Source: Apostichopus japonicus (taxonomy: Eukaryota; Echinodermata; Holothuroidea; Aspidochirotida; Stichopodidae). From it: DNA of 64,000 nucleotides. The translations under genes were made by a program, and so were the position numbers. Shown here one piece after another: positions 45,601 to 56,700 of this stretch (position 1 is the stretch's first letter; every line of letters starts with the position of its first letter). Below the pieces are notes generated by a model. It was not told the origin of the DNA. It ran no database searches and was given only the letters and a program-made list of their open reading frames with translations. The stretch spans positions 2,950,501-3,014,500 of the forward strand of contig NC_092580.1 in assembly GCF_037975245.1 (NCBI RefSeq). The letters are read 5' to 3'.

Positions 45601-46071
45601 ATCGTGATTATTGCTAGCAACATTTACTAATATTATCCACACATCCATAACGTCATGTTATTTTACAGAAGGGGCAGTGAACGTTAAATAACGATGAATG
45701 CGCCGTCTTTGTTCATAAATGTTGTACTGACATTTCTATCTCCATGAACAATTCCCTATATTTTGCGAAAAAAACTATTTTCCTTACATAGTTATAGGAG
45801 AATAATAAGAAACGTTCGATTGATTTTCGTAACAGTCCTGAGATGCGGTGACTGCATATGGCTTAATATCTTGGTTAACCATTACCAACTTACCGTTTTC
45901 CGAAGGGGAGAGGGATAACACATGGAGACATATTTGCCGTATTTGAGAGTTATGTCAACTGAAACAAGGCGCACTGACATATATTTCCTCAAAAAACTTA
46001 CCACTGACTATCAGGAAAGGCAGCAATGTTAATGTAAGAATGAGTTCTATGTACTTCACTTGTAGAGTCAT
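27979..46071 (-). CDS. Gene D: Ig-domain membrane receptor with an 18-residue micro-exon repeat tail
   Basis: A predicted 982-residue type I membrane protein from 31 exons. Exons 1-6: 46002-46071, 45179-45496, 44113-44745, 43437-43772, 42640-42756, 41402-41418. Then come 24 micro-exons between 40938 and 29846, and the last exon 27979-28179. The exon lengths sum to 2949 nt, divisible by three, with matching phases throughout. Residues 1-23 are a signal peptide and 24-452 are about four Ig-like domains. A membrane helix follows within 453-491, the 18-residue repeat region is 498-916, and a coiled coil with an Arg/Ser-rich tail is 917-982. There is no kinase domain. Extracellular exons are phase 1-1, the usual Ig-shuffling phase; all tail exons are phase 0-0. 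It lies between pseudokinase receptors A and B on the same strand. I recognise no family with this tail, so its function is unknown; ligand binding outside and helical oligomerisation or scaffolding inside are inferences. Confidence 0.85.
28180..29845. other. Gene D last intron
   Basis: The longest gap near the 3' end of the tail region. No further 54-nt exon was found, though decayed ones could be missed. An AT microsatellite lies near 28737-28751. Confidence 0.5.
29846..34362 (-). CDS. Gene D micro-exons 15-24 (tail repeats)
   Basis: Ten phase-0 exons bounded by AG and GT, in transcript order. 34309-34362 IPSEVFSDIIVGSIEGEM; 34090-34143 IQKTDYHKTIVSFEKESW; 33743-33796 LSTNSFLELLHMSLKENF; 32955-33008 ITDGIYSVEIQNLIKEKK; 32469-32525 VKVREIVNPELKTILKENL; 31960-32013 MSEHVFEQLLNGYIRTDA; 31371-31424 WNKENWIRYVASLSLEEL; 30578-30631 IGVDMKDKLLNHIIKSYK; 30195-30239 MNKGEMKLILDSSGL; 29846-29887 MDLEARKTFMNNIK. 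Seven are exactly 54 nt, one is 57, and the last two are shorter (45 and 42). The aromatic at position 6 and the paired hydrophobics at 9/10 and 13/14 are clearest in this block. Confidence 0.85.
34686..38075 (-). CDS. Gene D micro-exons 8-14 (tail repeats)
   Basis: Phase-0 exons in transcript order. 38019-38075 VQFQRIRDEIIKYTKIEDK; 37609-37662 YKHKKTTDHLLHYYILGA; 37298-37351 ISNDIVFKNISFDGDGEK; 36834-36881 VPYPYLLQSIHECYKK; 36624-36674 EPERQNVYTLLQQLVSK; 35569-35622 TTEDEWREKLIESLQNNK; 34686-34739 DVTRIFLQVVVFSFNKKT. Lengths are 57, 54, 54, 48, 51, 54 and 54 nt. Donors include GTAAGT, GTAAGG, GTAATT, GTTGGT, GTATTG and GTAAAG; the GTTGGT and GTATTG donors are weaker and could mark alternatively used exons. 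Confidence 0.82.
35762..35965 (+). mobile_element. tRNA-derived SINE
   Basis: The head carries an A-box-like TGGCTAAAGCAATGG (35780-35794) and a B-box-like TGTTCGAATCC (35816-35826) at tRNA spacing. About 25 nt later comes TTGAGCAAGGCACTTAATC, a conserved body motif shared by many metazoan SINEs. It sits in a gene D intron, antisense to the gene. Ends are approximate. Confidence 0.8.
36337..36509. repeat. Perfect giant palindrome: two 86-bp arms around one base
   Basis: Arms 36337-36422 and 36424-36509 are exact reverse complements around the single base at 36423. The middle reads CAGACAACTC-A-GAGTTGTCTG. It lies in the gene D intron between micro-exon 12 (36624-36674) and micro-exon 13 (35569-35622), next to AT and CT/AT microsatellites. 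Confidence 0.95.
36563..36600. repeat. (CT)n(AT)n microsatellite
   Basis: Compound dinucleotide run, CT then AT, ending 24 nt before the 3' edge of micro-exon 12. Confidence 0.9.
38258..40938 (-). CDS. Gene D micro-exons 1-7 (tail repeats)
   Basis: Phase-0 exons in transcript order. 40885-40938 IKLENSFSKFCTKCKDDT; 40555-40608 ATVQDLQTIVSSFQSNSK; 39953-40009 GDPFDHLQSLVTQMQADYK; 39232-39282 TLHCMMTLFAAIEPKAN; 38872-38910 GVEILRTIVEVNQ; 38683-38736 LSVDEYLEITGEMFSTEQ; 38258-38311 ITLQQYTLITSPLLNKEQ. Lengths are 54, 54, 57, 51, 39, 54 and 54 nt. This membrane-proximal block is the most divergent from the consensus and includes the shortest unit (13 codons). Confidence 0.82.
39308..39405. repeat. 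Minisatellite, about 20-nt unit
   Basis: Four to five imperfect repeats of the type TTAGATAATACAATTAGG, within a gene D intron. Confidence 0.75.
41400..41670. repeat. Diverged tandem duplication around the 17-nt exon
   Basis: The segment from about 41402 (CTTTCTCAGCGTTACAC) aligns with one from about 41561 (CTTTGGTGTTACATTTG). Both run on through ATGTAAAAG and AAGCAAG text, giving a period near 160 nt. Only the first copy keeps splice sites around the 17-nt exon. Confidence 0.65.
41402..41418 (-). CDS. Gene D 17-nt micro-exon linking membrane helix and repeats
   Basis: Acceptor GACTCAG and donor GTACTT bound 17 nt. Taking one base from the membrane exon it reads C-VTLRK, converting phase 1 to phase 0, which is exactly what is needed to join the phase-1 membrane exon to the phase-0 repeat exons. 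Without it the chain has no correct join that I can find. Confidence 0.6.
42640..42756 (-). CDS. Gene D transmembrane exon
   Basis: 117 nt, phase 1-1. It reads EEVCPLEQSNNAG, then a long helix LVVAIIIIIAITVFVAVGV followed by AVCLYKC. The donor T|GTATGG is chosen for phase; ATG|GTGATT two bases further is an alternative. Confidence 0.8.
43437..43772 (-). CDS. Gene D Ig exon 4
   Basis: 336 nt, phase 1-1. Ig-like features are GTISCSISGARPPVDLTVEV, a hydrophobic strand TFCTLLSVEYEI, and KVAFMCPAVP supplying the second cysteine. No canonical Trp is present in strand C. Extra cysteines suggest additional disulphides. Confidence 0.75.
44113..44745 (-). CDS. Gene D Ig exon 3: two Ig-like domains in one exon
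   Basis: 633 nt, phase 1-1. The first domain is marked by NTVLCIAKDTNPEIELKLM and FTLQFLTCSASGHA. The second is marked by NERFQIKCPMNDKPTG and EDERSFECISSDETD. Several N-glycosylation sequons (NGT, NDT, NAS) are present. An intron between the two domains, seen elsewhere in the gene, is missing here. Confidence 0.8.
45179..45496 (-). CDS. Gene D Ig exon 2: V-like domain lacking the second cysteine
   Basis: 318 nt, phase 1-1. It has AVITCKYD, then HTVRWYFTETDLSFL (strand C Trp), then GSMVINEVNLSHERSYTVSI. The position that is normally Y-x-C reads Y-T-V, so the canonical intradomain disulphide cannot form. Confidence 0.8.
46002..46071 (-). CDS. Gene D first coding exon: signal peptide
   Basis: ATG at 46071 opens MTLQVKYIELILTLTLLPFL then IVS, a classical signal peptide, with donor G|GTAAGT. 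Phase 1 joins to exon 2 (EDVNLPKAECEE). The 5' UTR and promoter were not resolved. Confidence 0.85.
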
Positions 46072-49000
46072 CGCTATAATCGAATGGCGGTTCTATGAAA
46101 GGAAGGTCTATGGAGAAGATTACAAATAACGATTACGAAATGATATTACTGATATAGATCATAAAATTCACTGTTATGCAACGGTATCATAAGGTTTTTA
46201 TCATTTCTGTAGAAATGTATAGAGTACTAGCCACTGGAAAGTTGTATTAGCGTGGGCCTGGATCGACAGCCATTAGAAACAGAAATAAACCCTCGAACTT
46301 TAGCTGAAACAACGATAGAAAGTTGCTTCTTAAATTTAATTAAAGAAACGCATTGAAAATGCCACTTTACGGCCGTTCATGAATTAGGAAGAGTTTTTTC
46401 GTTTTCAAAGAAACACTATCATGGTCATAGAAAATCTTTGACAGAAATTGTTACCACAATATCATTCTACACCTATATACCATGCTGCGTAATATCGACC
46501 AATGAATATCTGCCACAATGGTCAAACAATTCAGACTTAAAATACATACCGATATAGACCAGTCATTTAACAACACTTTCAGATTAACGGACCAACGTGA
46601 TTAACTATAGCCGTGGTGTTAATCAACCTTATGAGAAACTGGTAGTAAAGGTAGTGTGAATGTTAAAGCAAACATTACTAGTCAGTCGATGTATAAGCCA
46701 AACAGAAAGACTACGTGGTATGTCGGACTGTGTGAGATATATCACGAAATTGTTCAATAACTCAGTACAGAGTCCAAGTTGAAGTCATTGATGGTTTTAT
46801 CTATGATCGATGCTTACGAAAACTGATAAACTGATAACTACGAGACAGTGGTAAACAACTTAATAGCTGCATTTTGTGTTTGCAATGGTTGTTTACCGTT
46901 TCATACAATCTAGAAAATGTAATGTAAAGTGAAACCACAGTTCACTTGACTTTTGAGTTGCTGATTTTTGAAACACATCAGCGCAGTCAGATTAACAGTA
47001 CCTTTGAAAATATACTGCACTGTACCATAGATTAAAATGATACGTTTAAAGTAAACTGAAAAGCTACATTCAATCTATCATTATTTCTTTCATCGTCACC
47101 CTTTCAAGGTTTGCATAGCGTTTATAGCTTTCACCAATATCAATCCTAAGGGAATATTGTCCTAAGAGCATGGTTTTTGTTCACTTACCCGATGACGGTT
47201 CTATTATTTGTTTTTGATTTGGCTGAGTATTTCATCAAAAATAATTTTATGCGGTATTTGTATCATTTGTAACGAAACTCAGGTACGAAGACAACATTGG
47301 CATATCTTTAGACATCAACTAATGAGCACACGGAGTGATCGTAATATTACCCGACGTACATGCTAAGCGTTGATCATCATATATACACCTTCTTTATTAT
47401 AAATGTTGCACTAAAATTTCGCCCTCATCCATTTTTCATCAACCCTTGGAGTAATACGGGTGTAGGAAACGGGGGGGGGGGGGGGTAGGTGCACACGGGG
47501 TACAATTCTATGGTATGGATTAAGACTGTGGAAACATCGATACAAACAAGATCGTTTCTGGACTCTTGTTAGGTAGATTGTTGAAATTGATCCTTTGATC
47601 ATTAATTATATTATATTCCTGATAGTGCTTTATATTTTTCCTTTAACAGTGACATGGTTAAACGATTGTTTCGTGGTGTAATGTTACCTTATGTTGAAAA
47701 CATAGCTAAAAGTTGCCAATTAAATCGTCAAAGTTACAATGACACATCGTCTATGCAAAACTTATCATTGTGTGAACTAGTCTCATAAAGGAGTTTCGAT
47801 CATTCCAGGAAATACTTAACTTAAAGAGGTAATGCGATAGCCTATACATTACATTTTTGACGCATTAAATATGAAGTACAGTCATATTTTCTACTGTTTG
47901 AGAACAAACGGCACAAGGTTTTTCTGAAATGTGGTATGCATTGATTTAAAGGTCATATTTAAACACTAAACTCGAATAAATTGGAATTAAATACGCTACC
48001 ATTAGTTACGTTTTCAACCTCTAACTGAACAACGTAATCCCGTCACTCAATTTAACAGCATTAACAGATAGCCTATATATCATGAACATATGTGAACCAG
48101 CTGTAGTCTTGTATTTAACTTATCAAAACACTTTGCATTCTTTAAATGAATAGAAACTCACACCCTAACTTACCATCGCAGAGCTTTTAATCATCACGTA
48201 CTTTGGGCTTACGGAAAGAATGCATAGTTGATAACTGAGCGACTCGTTTGCAAAGACTTAAACATCTATTGAATCATGTATGTGCAGGAGCAGACCTATA
48301 TACTACTAGTGGTGATGTCTAACGTGAGTGTTTGTTATTGTAATCATTTAAGATTCGTGATATTCAAGGAATAGATTGCCTTAGTCTGCCCTTTATTGGT
48401 AAATAAGCCACCGAAACTCTACATTTTGGGGATGACAGACGAGGCGCGACCAAGAACGCCTATAACGAAAATAACGGACAGCAGGTTGTTGAAGAATTTT
48501 GAATAAATGTCTGCCTTGCAGGCCAGAGTTGATAAAGTTGTTTACGAGGTGGAACAGTTTTGAATAGTTGCAATCACTAGTGCATACGTATTGTCTGAAG
48601 AAACTGATAGAGGTATGATTACATCCATGTTAAAAAAGTATATCGAACGACTTAGATTTATAGTAGAGTCATAGAAACTCTAAATAATCCTGTAGAAATA
48701 AAGACTAATTGTTCGGTAAAGAACTGTTAAAGTTGGACACGGTCTTTAACTAAGACACAGATATGCACGTCATTTGTGAATTAGGTGTTACAAAATATAC
48801 GACATGAAACATTGTCTTAGTGTCCTCAGTGCGTAAACAACCGAAGACCAGTTCTGCGACTTAGGTTGTCAGCTGCGTCTCACGTGATCGAGATCGTGAT
48901 TTCACAATTAATGGATTTTAACACAAATTAACAAAATCTTTTCAACTACATATAATTTGCTTCTGTGGGATTACCATATTAATTAACTTTCTTCTTTAAA

Positions 49001-49757
49001 CTGTCCTTGAATTTAACGAAATAATAGTCATGTTTTAAATGTGTATGCCTTATATTGTCATGCTCTAATCTTTTAATTAAAAAATCGATATACTTACATA
49101 TTTAACATTGTTTTAACAATCCATAAAGTATTTGCCAAATTTGTTATTACTGTATGTACTTATCAGACTAGTGTTGTCATATACACCATCAACTTTTATG
49201 ATGTTTAAGTCTTATTTATCTCCAGCGTTGCATCAGCGTCCCTTTTGATTTCATTCCTATCTGACAATACACAGTAGATGTTGTTAATTGTTGTATAGTG
49301 AGGGACATCATCTATACTCGGTTTGATTTTGGAATCTGTTAGGTTTAATGTGTGAGTTTTTGTTTATCCTAAGGTTTAAGAAGGGGATGGGGTACTTGGG
49401 TTGGTCATCAGTAAGGATTTTAAATAATGCTATGTAATACACGTGAAGCCAGACATAACACAGGGGTTTACTAGAATGCTCTCTCAGCTCATGTTCGAAG
49501 TAGTCCAGCGTGCTGACCTATGACAAATATATTCTCTCTTTGTTTATTTGTATTTCGCCTTTTCGTAAACCATATTTCTTCGGCATGTCATACAATATGT
49601 AATTTACCGTTACATATATATGTATAATATTCAATAAAGAGAACAATATATGTCTTTGCGTGACAAGTCACGCCTACATAATTCAGTTAATGTTTGCTTA
49701 CTCATAATTACAAAAGCGATGCGACAACTATTAGAAGTCACCTCAGATAAGACTATG

Positions 49758-49805
49758 TGTTAACTAAGAACTAAGAATTAAGACTAAGAACTAAGACTAA
49801 GAACT
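49758..49805. repeat. Short tandem repeat, AAGAACTAAGACT type
   Basis: Three to four imperfect copies of AAGAACTAAGACT in a row. Confidence 0.7.
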
Positions 49806-49858
49806 ATGTGTTAGAAAACATACTTTAGAGGTGTCTTAAAAAATCGATTCTGACTGTT

Positions 49859-50143
49859 CATTTAAATTGCTGATCTGCTAGGTAGGAAGGAAGCTTAATA
49901 TGTTGCATTTTAAATTCTCATCTCAAAGGTCAAAAGAGTGACACTAAAAACAATACACATATACACTCAAATGCAAAAATTATAATATAAACAATGTAAT
50001 ATAAACATTTAAATTGCTGATTTTCTAGGTAGGAAGGAAGCTTAATATATGTTGCATTCTAAATTCTCATCTCAAAAGGTCAAAAGAGTGACATTAAAAA
50101 CAATACACATATACACTCACATGCAACATATAATATAAACAAT
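49859..50143. repeat. 147-bp tandem duplication
   Basis: The unit starting CATTTAAATTGCTGAT at 49859 repeats at 50006 with few mismatches, including shared TAGGTAGGAAGGAAGCTT and CAATACACATATACACTCA. Copy 2 ends near 50143. Confidence 0.92.
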
Positions 50144-50779
50144 CTTTTATAGTTGGGAATGTGATAATCAATCACGCTGGATGTTTTTATTGCTGTTACT
50201 GTAGTGGCCGTTTCATATACGATAAATACAGAGGCACCACCCCCCCCCCCCCCGTCACACAGACACACACACATGCACTGTTATAAAGAATATAACAACA
50301 AAGTCCCAGTGTATGATACATAGATACATAGCAGTCGACTTTTTTTACGTTGTGTCAAACTTGAAAAAGTAAAGCACCTTTTAGCATCTGAGGAACATCG
50401 ATTATTCCAACCATTCTCAGAGGAACACCCTACCCCTAATACCCCTCCCCTGGACGACCTAAACTATTACCCCCAACCCTTCCGCCGTATCGAAAAGGTA
50501 GTTGCGCCGCTAGATAGATACTGTATGTAACGTCCATCTAGAGCAACGTCTGAAAGTCTATTTCTTATTTATTCTGTACTGTGATCCAACAAATTGCCAT
50601 CAACGAAATCCACTCAAATCACCGAAAGTTATTATTATTCGACCTTTTAAATGAAGAAAAGAAAGATTTTTAATATCTTTTTTAATGCTTTAAAAGAAAA
50701 ACATTCGGTAAACAACGTTTCTGATATCGCGTCATTTCATAAGAAAAAAGTAATAACATGGTGAAAATGCAGCATCATT

Positions 50780-53700
50780 TCAGCCAAGCTCGTCATATTC
50801 GTCGTATATGTCAGTTCCATTGCATTCTTTGTCGAATGGGCTTATCTCCATTGTCAGAAAACGTTCTTCCTAGAAGAGGAAAATGAAAAATGTTTTTGGT
50901 AAAATAGCACTAAAGGAAACTTGATTGAATACTATACATTAAAGTTTCTTGTTTTTGTCTCAATTTATTCGTATGATATGCTATCATAATAACTGTAGAT
51001 TTCAGACACGATCAATTTGAATCATTAGGTTTTAACCTGTATTTAAACAAATGATCCGTCAATTTTGATGCTTGGCTAATATTAGAAAAAGTGCCGAGCT
51101 TGTATTTAGCACCATGAAGTGAAACAATCTCTTCCTTATTAAACGTCAACAAAGATGTAGTAAAGTGAAAAAGAACCTATAAATATGAAACATTGGTCAA
51201 CCTTTTCTTGGCACAGTAACTACTGTGTCTTATTGACCTCTTTTGTAATGAACATCAAGAAATTATTTTGGTCCTTAAAATGGAATGTGATTACCTTTAT
51301 AACACAGCTTTGCCTGTTTTCCATCACTTTCTTAATTTCTCTTACTGAAGGACGGTCGTCAGGTCGATAGGTTAGGCACAGTTTCATGATTGAGGAGCTG
51401 CAAAAGCGAGAAAAGTAAAACCGTTTTTCATTAAGAGTCGATGCAGATCGGTCGTGTTTTTTTTTGATGAAAAAACACAATAAATTGTGCATATTGTTAT
51501 AATTAATCTTTTTTGCGAACGGTTAGTGTAATTTAATCAATATACCTTAAGTAATAACAATTCTTTCAAATTTCTAGAAGAAAGGACAGCTTACTATTGA
51601 AAATTGAGATAAATACTAAAAAAATACAAAAAAAAACATGCATCGGACAGCAAGAAAGAAGTGAATGATTAGAATGTTCAAATCTGATACATGAAACATA
51701 ATTTGTAGTAAATGTTGATGATATTTATATGAATATCGAGCAGACGTTGTTGACAACAAAATATATCACAAACGAAATAGTAAACGTCTTATGAATGTAA
51801 AATCACATTATTGCCAGAATGAATAAAAAGTAATAATCTTACAGCTTCTGCGAAATATCAGACTGCTGGTGATGAAAGCTGAGCTGCTTCTGCATTTCAA
51901 ATTCATGTGAAGCAACAATTTCTTGTAGTTTATCTGATCCTATTTGAAGAAAAAGACCTTGTATTCAGAACAGTTATAACTTACTCTCTTAAAGAGATAT
52001 TTTGAAATATCCTATTTACTGTAAAATTACTGCTGATAATTTTTCTTTCCTTAAATCTTTTTATATAGTGTACATTCAGTTGCGATAATTTCGTAAGGTG
52101 TTTGTCTCTTTCAAACTGCATTGTCTATATTAATTTTCAACCATAATATAGAGCAAAGAGACAAAACTGCATTGTCTATATTAATTTTCAACCGTAATAT
52201 AGAGCAAAGAGACAAATCTGTAAAGAAAGGTTGCAAGAAGCTGCACTTTGTTTCTCACGAGCAGCGTTGTAACGGTTAACTTGGGGTAAAGTTTCTTTAC
52301 ATGCTATAGGAATATCTAGTAACAATTATTAAGAAATCCTAGCATGATTTAATTTACTATTCCAGAATAATTGAATGCCAGACTTAACTTGAAATACAAA
52401 CATTTGTTTACGGATGATATCTTTTAGTTTTTTCTTTTAGTTTAGAAAAAAATGTTGAAATTGTACCTAGAAATATTTCCCAGAATGTTATTCCAATAGC
52501 CCATATGTCACTGAACATTGTGTATGTGTCTGAACTCTTGCTCTCTGGGGCCAATGACCACAATGAGTCCTCGTCCTGTGGATGCAAACAAAACTGTCTA
52601 ATGACTTTAAGAAATATTGAAAGAAACTAACCATTCTATATATTACGTACATTGTTGCCATAAGTTTTTAATTGGCTGAAAAACGGTGAGAACTGAATGG
52701 TCGTAAACTTACCCTTTTTATATTCATTTTCAGAAATGTTTCCGCATCTTTTGAGCAGCAGAAGTTATGTAACTTGCAAGTGTCAGACATATCAACGAGA
52801 ACGTGCTTGATGCATAAACCTGGATGACAACACTTTGGAGAGAAAAAAAGGTATGCAAGTTCTTTATTATAGGACAAATGTATTATTCATATACACCAAA
52901 GTTTGATAGTAACACACGATAAATTTATTCAAATTACGGTTAGGCGGGAAAATATCACCCATTACTCCAAATTGTTACTGTTGGCTAACATTAGTATCAA
53001 AAGGAAGGGAAGGCACGCGTTCCTTTGACTAGTCCGTTTGTGTTGTTTAGTCTTATACTAGATTTTCAATTTCCAAAGATTTGAAAAAGTGACTGCATCA
53101 ATTGTTGTAAGATGCTATGTCAAGAAAGAGTTAGTGATTAAATGGTTACTTTTGTGAAAATCTGTTTATGTTTTTGAAGTTATAATTCACGCGCAATCAA
53201 AACCAATTTTCTTGTCAATATTTCCTGTTATTATGTAACTTTCCTCCAAATAATCACCTTGACCAAAGGTTTTTTCAGTGACGAAACGAAAATTTAACGA
53301 GTATAAATTTGTGATAAGTACAGTTTTACCTATACGTCTAGATTTGAGCTTTTCAAGCATGCGGCAAGAAATTATTGTCGGGGTCATAAGCTCGTTATTG
53401 GATCTACATGATTCGCAAATGAAACACTATCAGAGTTTAGTCGCACATGATAAGAAACGGTTAAATACAGTTAAATGCACAAAGTTCTAGTTCCAGCCAT
53501 TGTCGTTCTTACCCCTTGATACGTTAGAAATTCCATGCCATTTACAATACCTAGTCCATATCGCAAACTATCGTCCAGGTTGGCTTGATGCATTACTTCG
53601 CCAAAGTTGGCATAATCTGATACAAGGTGCAAGCTTAAACTTGTCATTTCGAAGTACTCTTGTATAATGTAGAGTACACCTGCATTGAAAAAGCAAATAT

Positions 53701-56700
53701 TGCATTTAGATGCACAAAAACTCACTATTACAGCATATGTATATCTAAAGTCATAAACATATATGTGCTTATTTATACTGTGTAAGAAATTTTAACTATT
53801 GTTTTTTTAACATTTTAATTGTTGCTTAATGGTTTGCACACATATTAAACCCGAAGAACCCAATACTATTTGCAAGTTTATAGCTACTATGTATAGCTAC
53901 AGCGTTTGCTCTGTGACTGTGACAGACTTCGGCTTTAAAAGACGGAAGTTTGGTTAAGTGACAGAGTGCCTTACTTTCTCACCGAGTCATGTGTTTTTTC
54001 TTTGTAAAGAACATTGGTAACAAAATATATCTAGGGTTTGATCAAAAAAAAAATTATAATGATGCACCTTCTCGTTTTGGTGAAAATGGAATATTTGTTA
54101 AGTCACACAAAGCTTCGCGCCAAACAGGAGTTATAGAAAATAAGTTCAGCACCTGTAAACATAATTACCTTCGTGCTTACAATATCCGAGCGTATTCACG
54201 ATGTTCTGGTTTTTGGCCAGTTTAAGTTTAGTATTGCTGCAACTATGCCATAGACGCTTGGCCTCTGCCGGAGCATCCGCTGAAGTAATTAAAAGATCAG
54301 AAATATTATACATCGACTAATGATAGAACTTCCTGGAACCGACGTATTCACAAGAGGTAGTAAGCTGCCGAATCAATAAATGACTATACCCACCTACACA
54401 CACATTTGGATTTTATTAGGCTCTTTACTCTGTTATCGATTGTATTTGTTCTAGTACTGTTATAAAGTTTGTTGAGCAGTAAATATGGACCTGTCGAATT
54501 GCAAAAGATGCTTTGCTACCTGTAAATAAATTTACCCTACCCTCAACATAAGATATAGCTACATTCAGTCGTTCACTATCGATACGGGATAGCTTTCCAG
54601 CCCATCTGCAGATTCCAGGCACAGAGTCAATACTTGTTAAGAAACAAATATTATCACGAGAGTATATTCCCTCGTTTTCTCCTTCGTAAGGGTTCACAAC
54701 ATCGTCGTATTCTGTAAAGAAAATGATAATTATAACTGATATTGTACCTATTCCTAATGACCACAAAAAGCAAGTTATACCATTTACATAATTGTTATTT
54801 TTTCAGGATATTAAGTATAATATCGTTGCTACTGCAATAGTTGTTTTCATCTAAAGGATCAAGTAGTTCTGGCGTAACGAAGTTTTTCACCTTGATTCAG
54901 TTGTTATTAATTTACTGTATGTAGACCAAGATATGGCCAGTGCTATCAAATAATTTACAGCGTTGTCTTGTAAGAAGAAAAAAACAATCAGTTACCTGTC
55001 AAAGAGCCGTAAAAACTGCTTTCTTCAGAAGTATTATCATTCGATTGCATTTGCAAGGTAGTAATATGGCTGCAAAGAAGATTCTTCCTGTATTAATTGT
55101 CTGATGAGTTCACAGGGTGAGCGTAAACACATGGAGGTAATACTGTCATAAAACTGCTAATTCTTCCTCGTGTTAGCATCACACATCGTGCATACCTTTC
55201 TCCATATTACCAGTCGATACATTCGTGGTAAAACACTATATAGACTACATGTATGGTATACTGGTTGAACAGACATGGATGAGTGAAATGAAATTATGCG
55301 GTTTTCCCATTGTAAATTCTACGCTATTGTTTTATAGGTACTTGTAATGTACTTGTGTTGAACGAGCACTGATTACAATTTTTTCGAGCATAAGTGCGCT
55401 GAGTACGTGCTCAAAAGTACTGGAGTACCGTTCATGTACTGGAACCGTGTATATTGACAGTTTAAATGAAAATATTGCATAAAGCTAACTTACCTCTGTA
55501 GCTGACCTACGTTACGTTGTAAAGCTGGTCATGATAAAACAAAATAGAGTTATATCTTAAGTTATTTCGCAAACGACAACTATACAGCATTTTTTGTCAT
55601 TTGGAGATCCTTGTTTTATATTCTTTTATTTCCAAAGCCTTTATTTATCTACAGTTCTTTTCGGTTGCTAGTAAAATGTTCACACCTTCACACAATACAG
55701 GATAAACTTATTTGCTAATCACAGACTCAAAGCATTGTCAGATTCAATGAAATAATGAACAAATGAACTAAACTCAGTTAAAAGGCGGTGGAATTTAAAT
55801 TAAACAGTCCAACACAAACCTAATTTGTCCCACTGCTGTGTAAGCGTCACATCAGATACGTAGGAAGGAGATAGGAATTTAGACAATGGTTCTCCTCTAT
55901 TTCGAAGTTTAACTACTTGCAATAGGAACATTGGTGCTTTTTAGTAAGTCACTTTGTTTCAGCAAATGTCACAGTGATTGATATGACTAAAAATTTAAAT
56001 AGCAGCTGTTACCATGATCAATGGCAATCGTTTAAGTAACATGGAAGAATGATGTTCTCTTGTAGGTGCTTACAATTACATTTCACGCATCCACAGGTGA
56101 TGGCACACACGAGGAACACAAAGGCCAAGAAACCAGTACCCGAGTAAGCCATAACAATTATATTAGAATCAAAACTGGACGGCGCAACTGAAAATAAGAT
56201 ACGCATTAAATGTGTGTTAAATCGGCTGTCCAAATTAAGGTTAAGTAGTCAGAAATTATAGTCGAAACTGACATCGATTAAAGTAAAATTTCTTAAGAAC
56301 ATACTTTTACACTTGCATGACCAACTTGAGAGATTGCAATGGATGCTTACAATTGCAAGAAACATCAACAAACTTGAGGTGTGAGAATTGCTAAAATGCA
56401 TGAAATAGGCAGCTGAAACAGAACATACCGTGTAAACTGACCTTTACAAATATCACCACCATTTGTCGACAATTTGAACGAAGTAATGCAACATACCATT
56501 CCAAAATTAGCATACACTAACTGTTATTCTAATTAACCTGCTACATTCGATGATGTACGAATTTTAGTCCATGGAAGGATTTGTCCATTGTTCGGATGGA
56601 CAGCTTAAAACAATGCTTCAGTTTTGTATCGAACTTACCATGGATGTAAACAAGTTTCGAATTATTTCCAAGCAAGCAGGTGATGTTATCGTGATTACGT

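Larger units (their letters stand above)
46072..50779. other. Spacer between gene B 3' end and gene D 5' end
   Basis: No gene recognised. It contains a long G homopolymer (about 47470-47487), short repeats near 49758-49805, a tandem duplication at 49859-50143 and a C homopolymer near 50239-50254. The gene D promoter should lie just right of 46071 and the gene B 3' UTR just left of 50780. Confidence 0.45.

Noticed and set aside
47411-47602. Open frame across the long G homopolymer
   Set aside because: The proline-rich peptide is produced by the homopolymer; no coding support.
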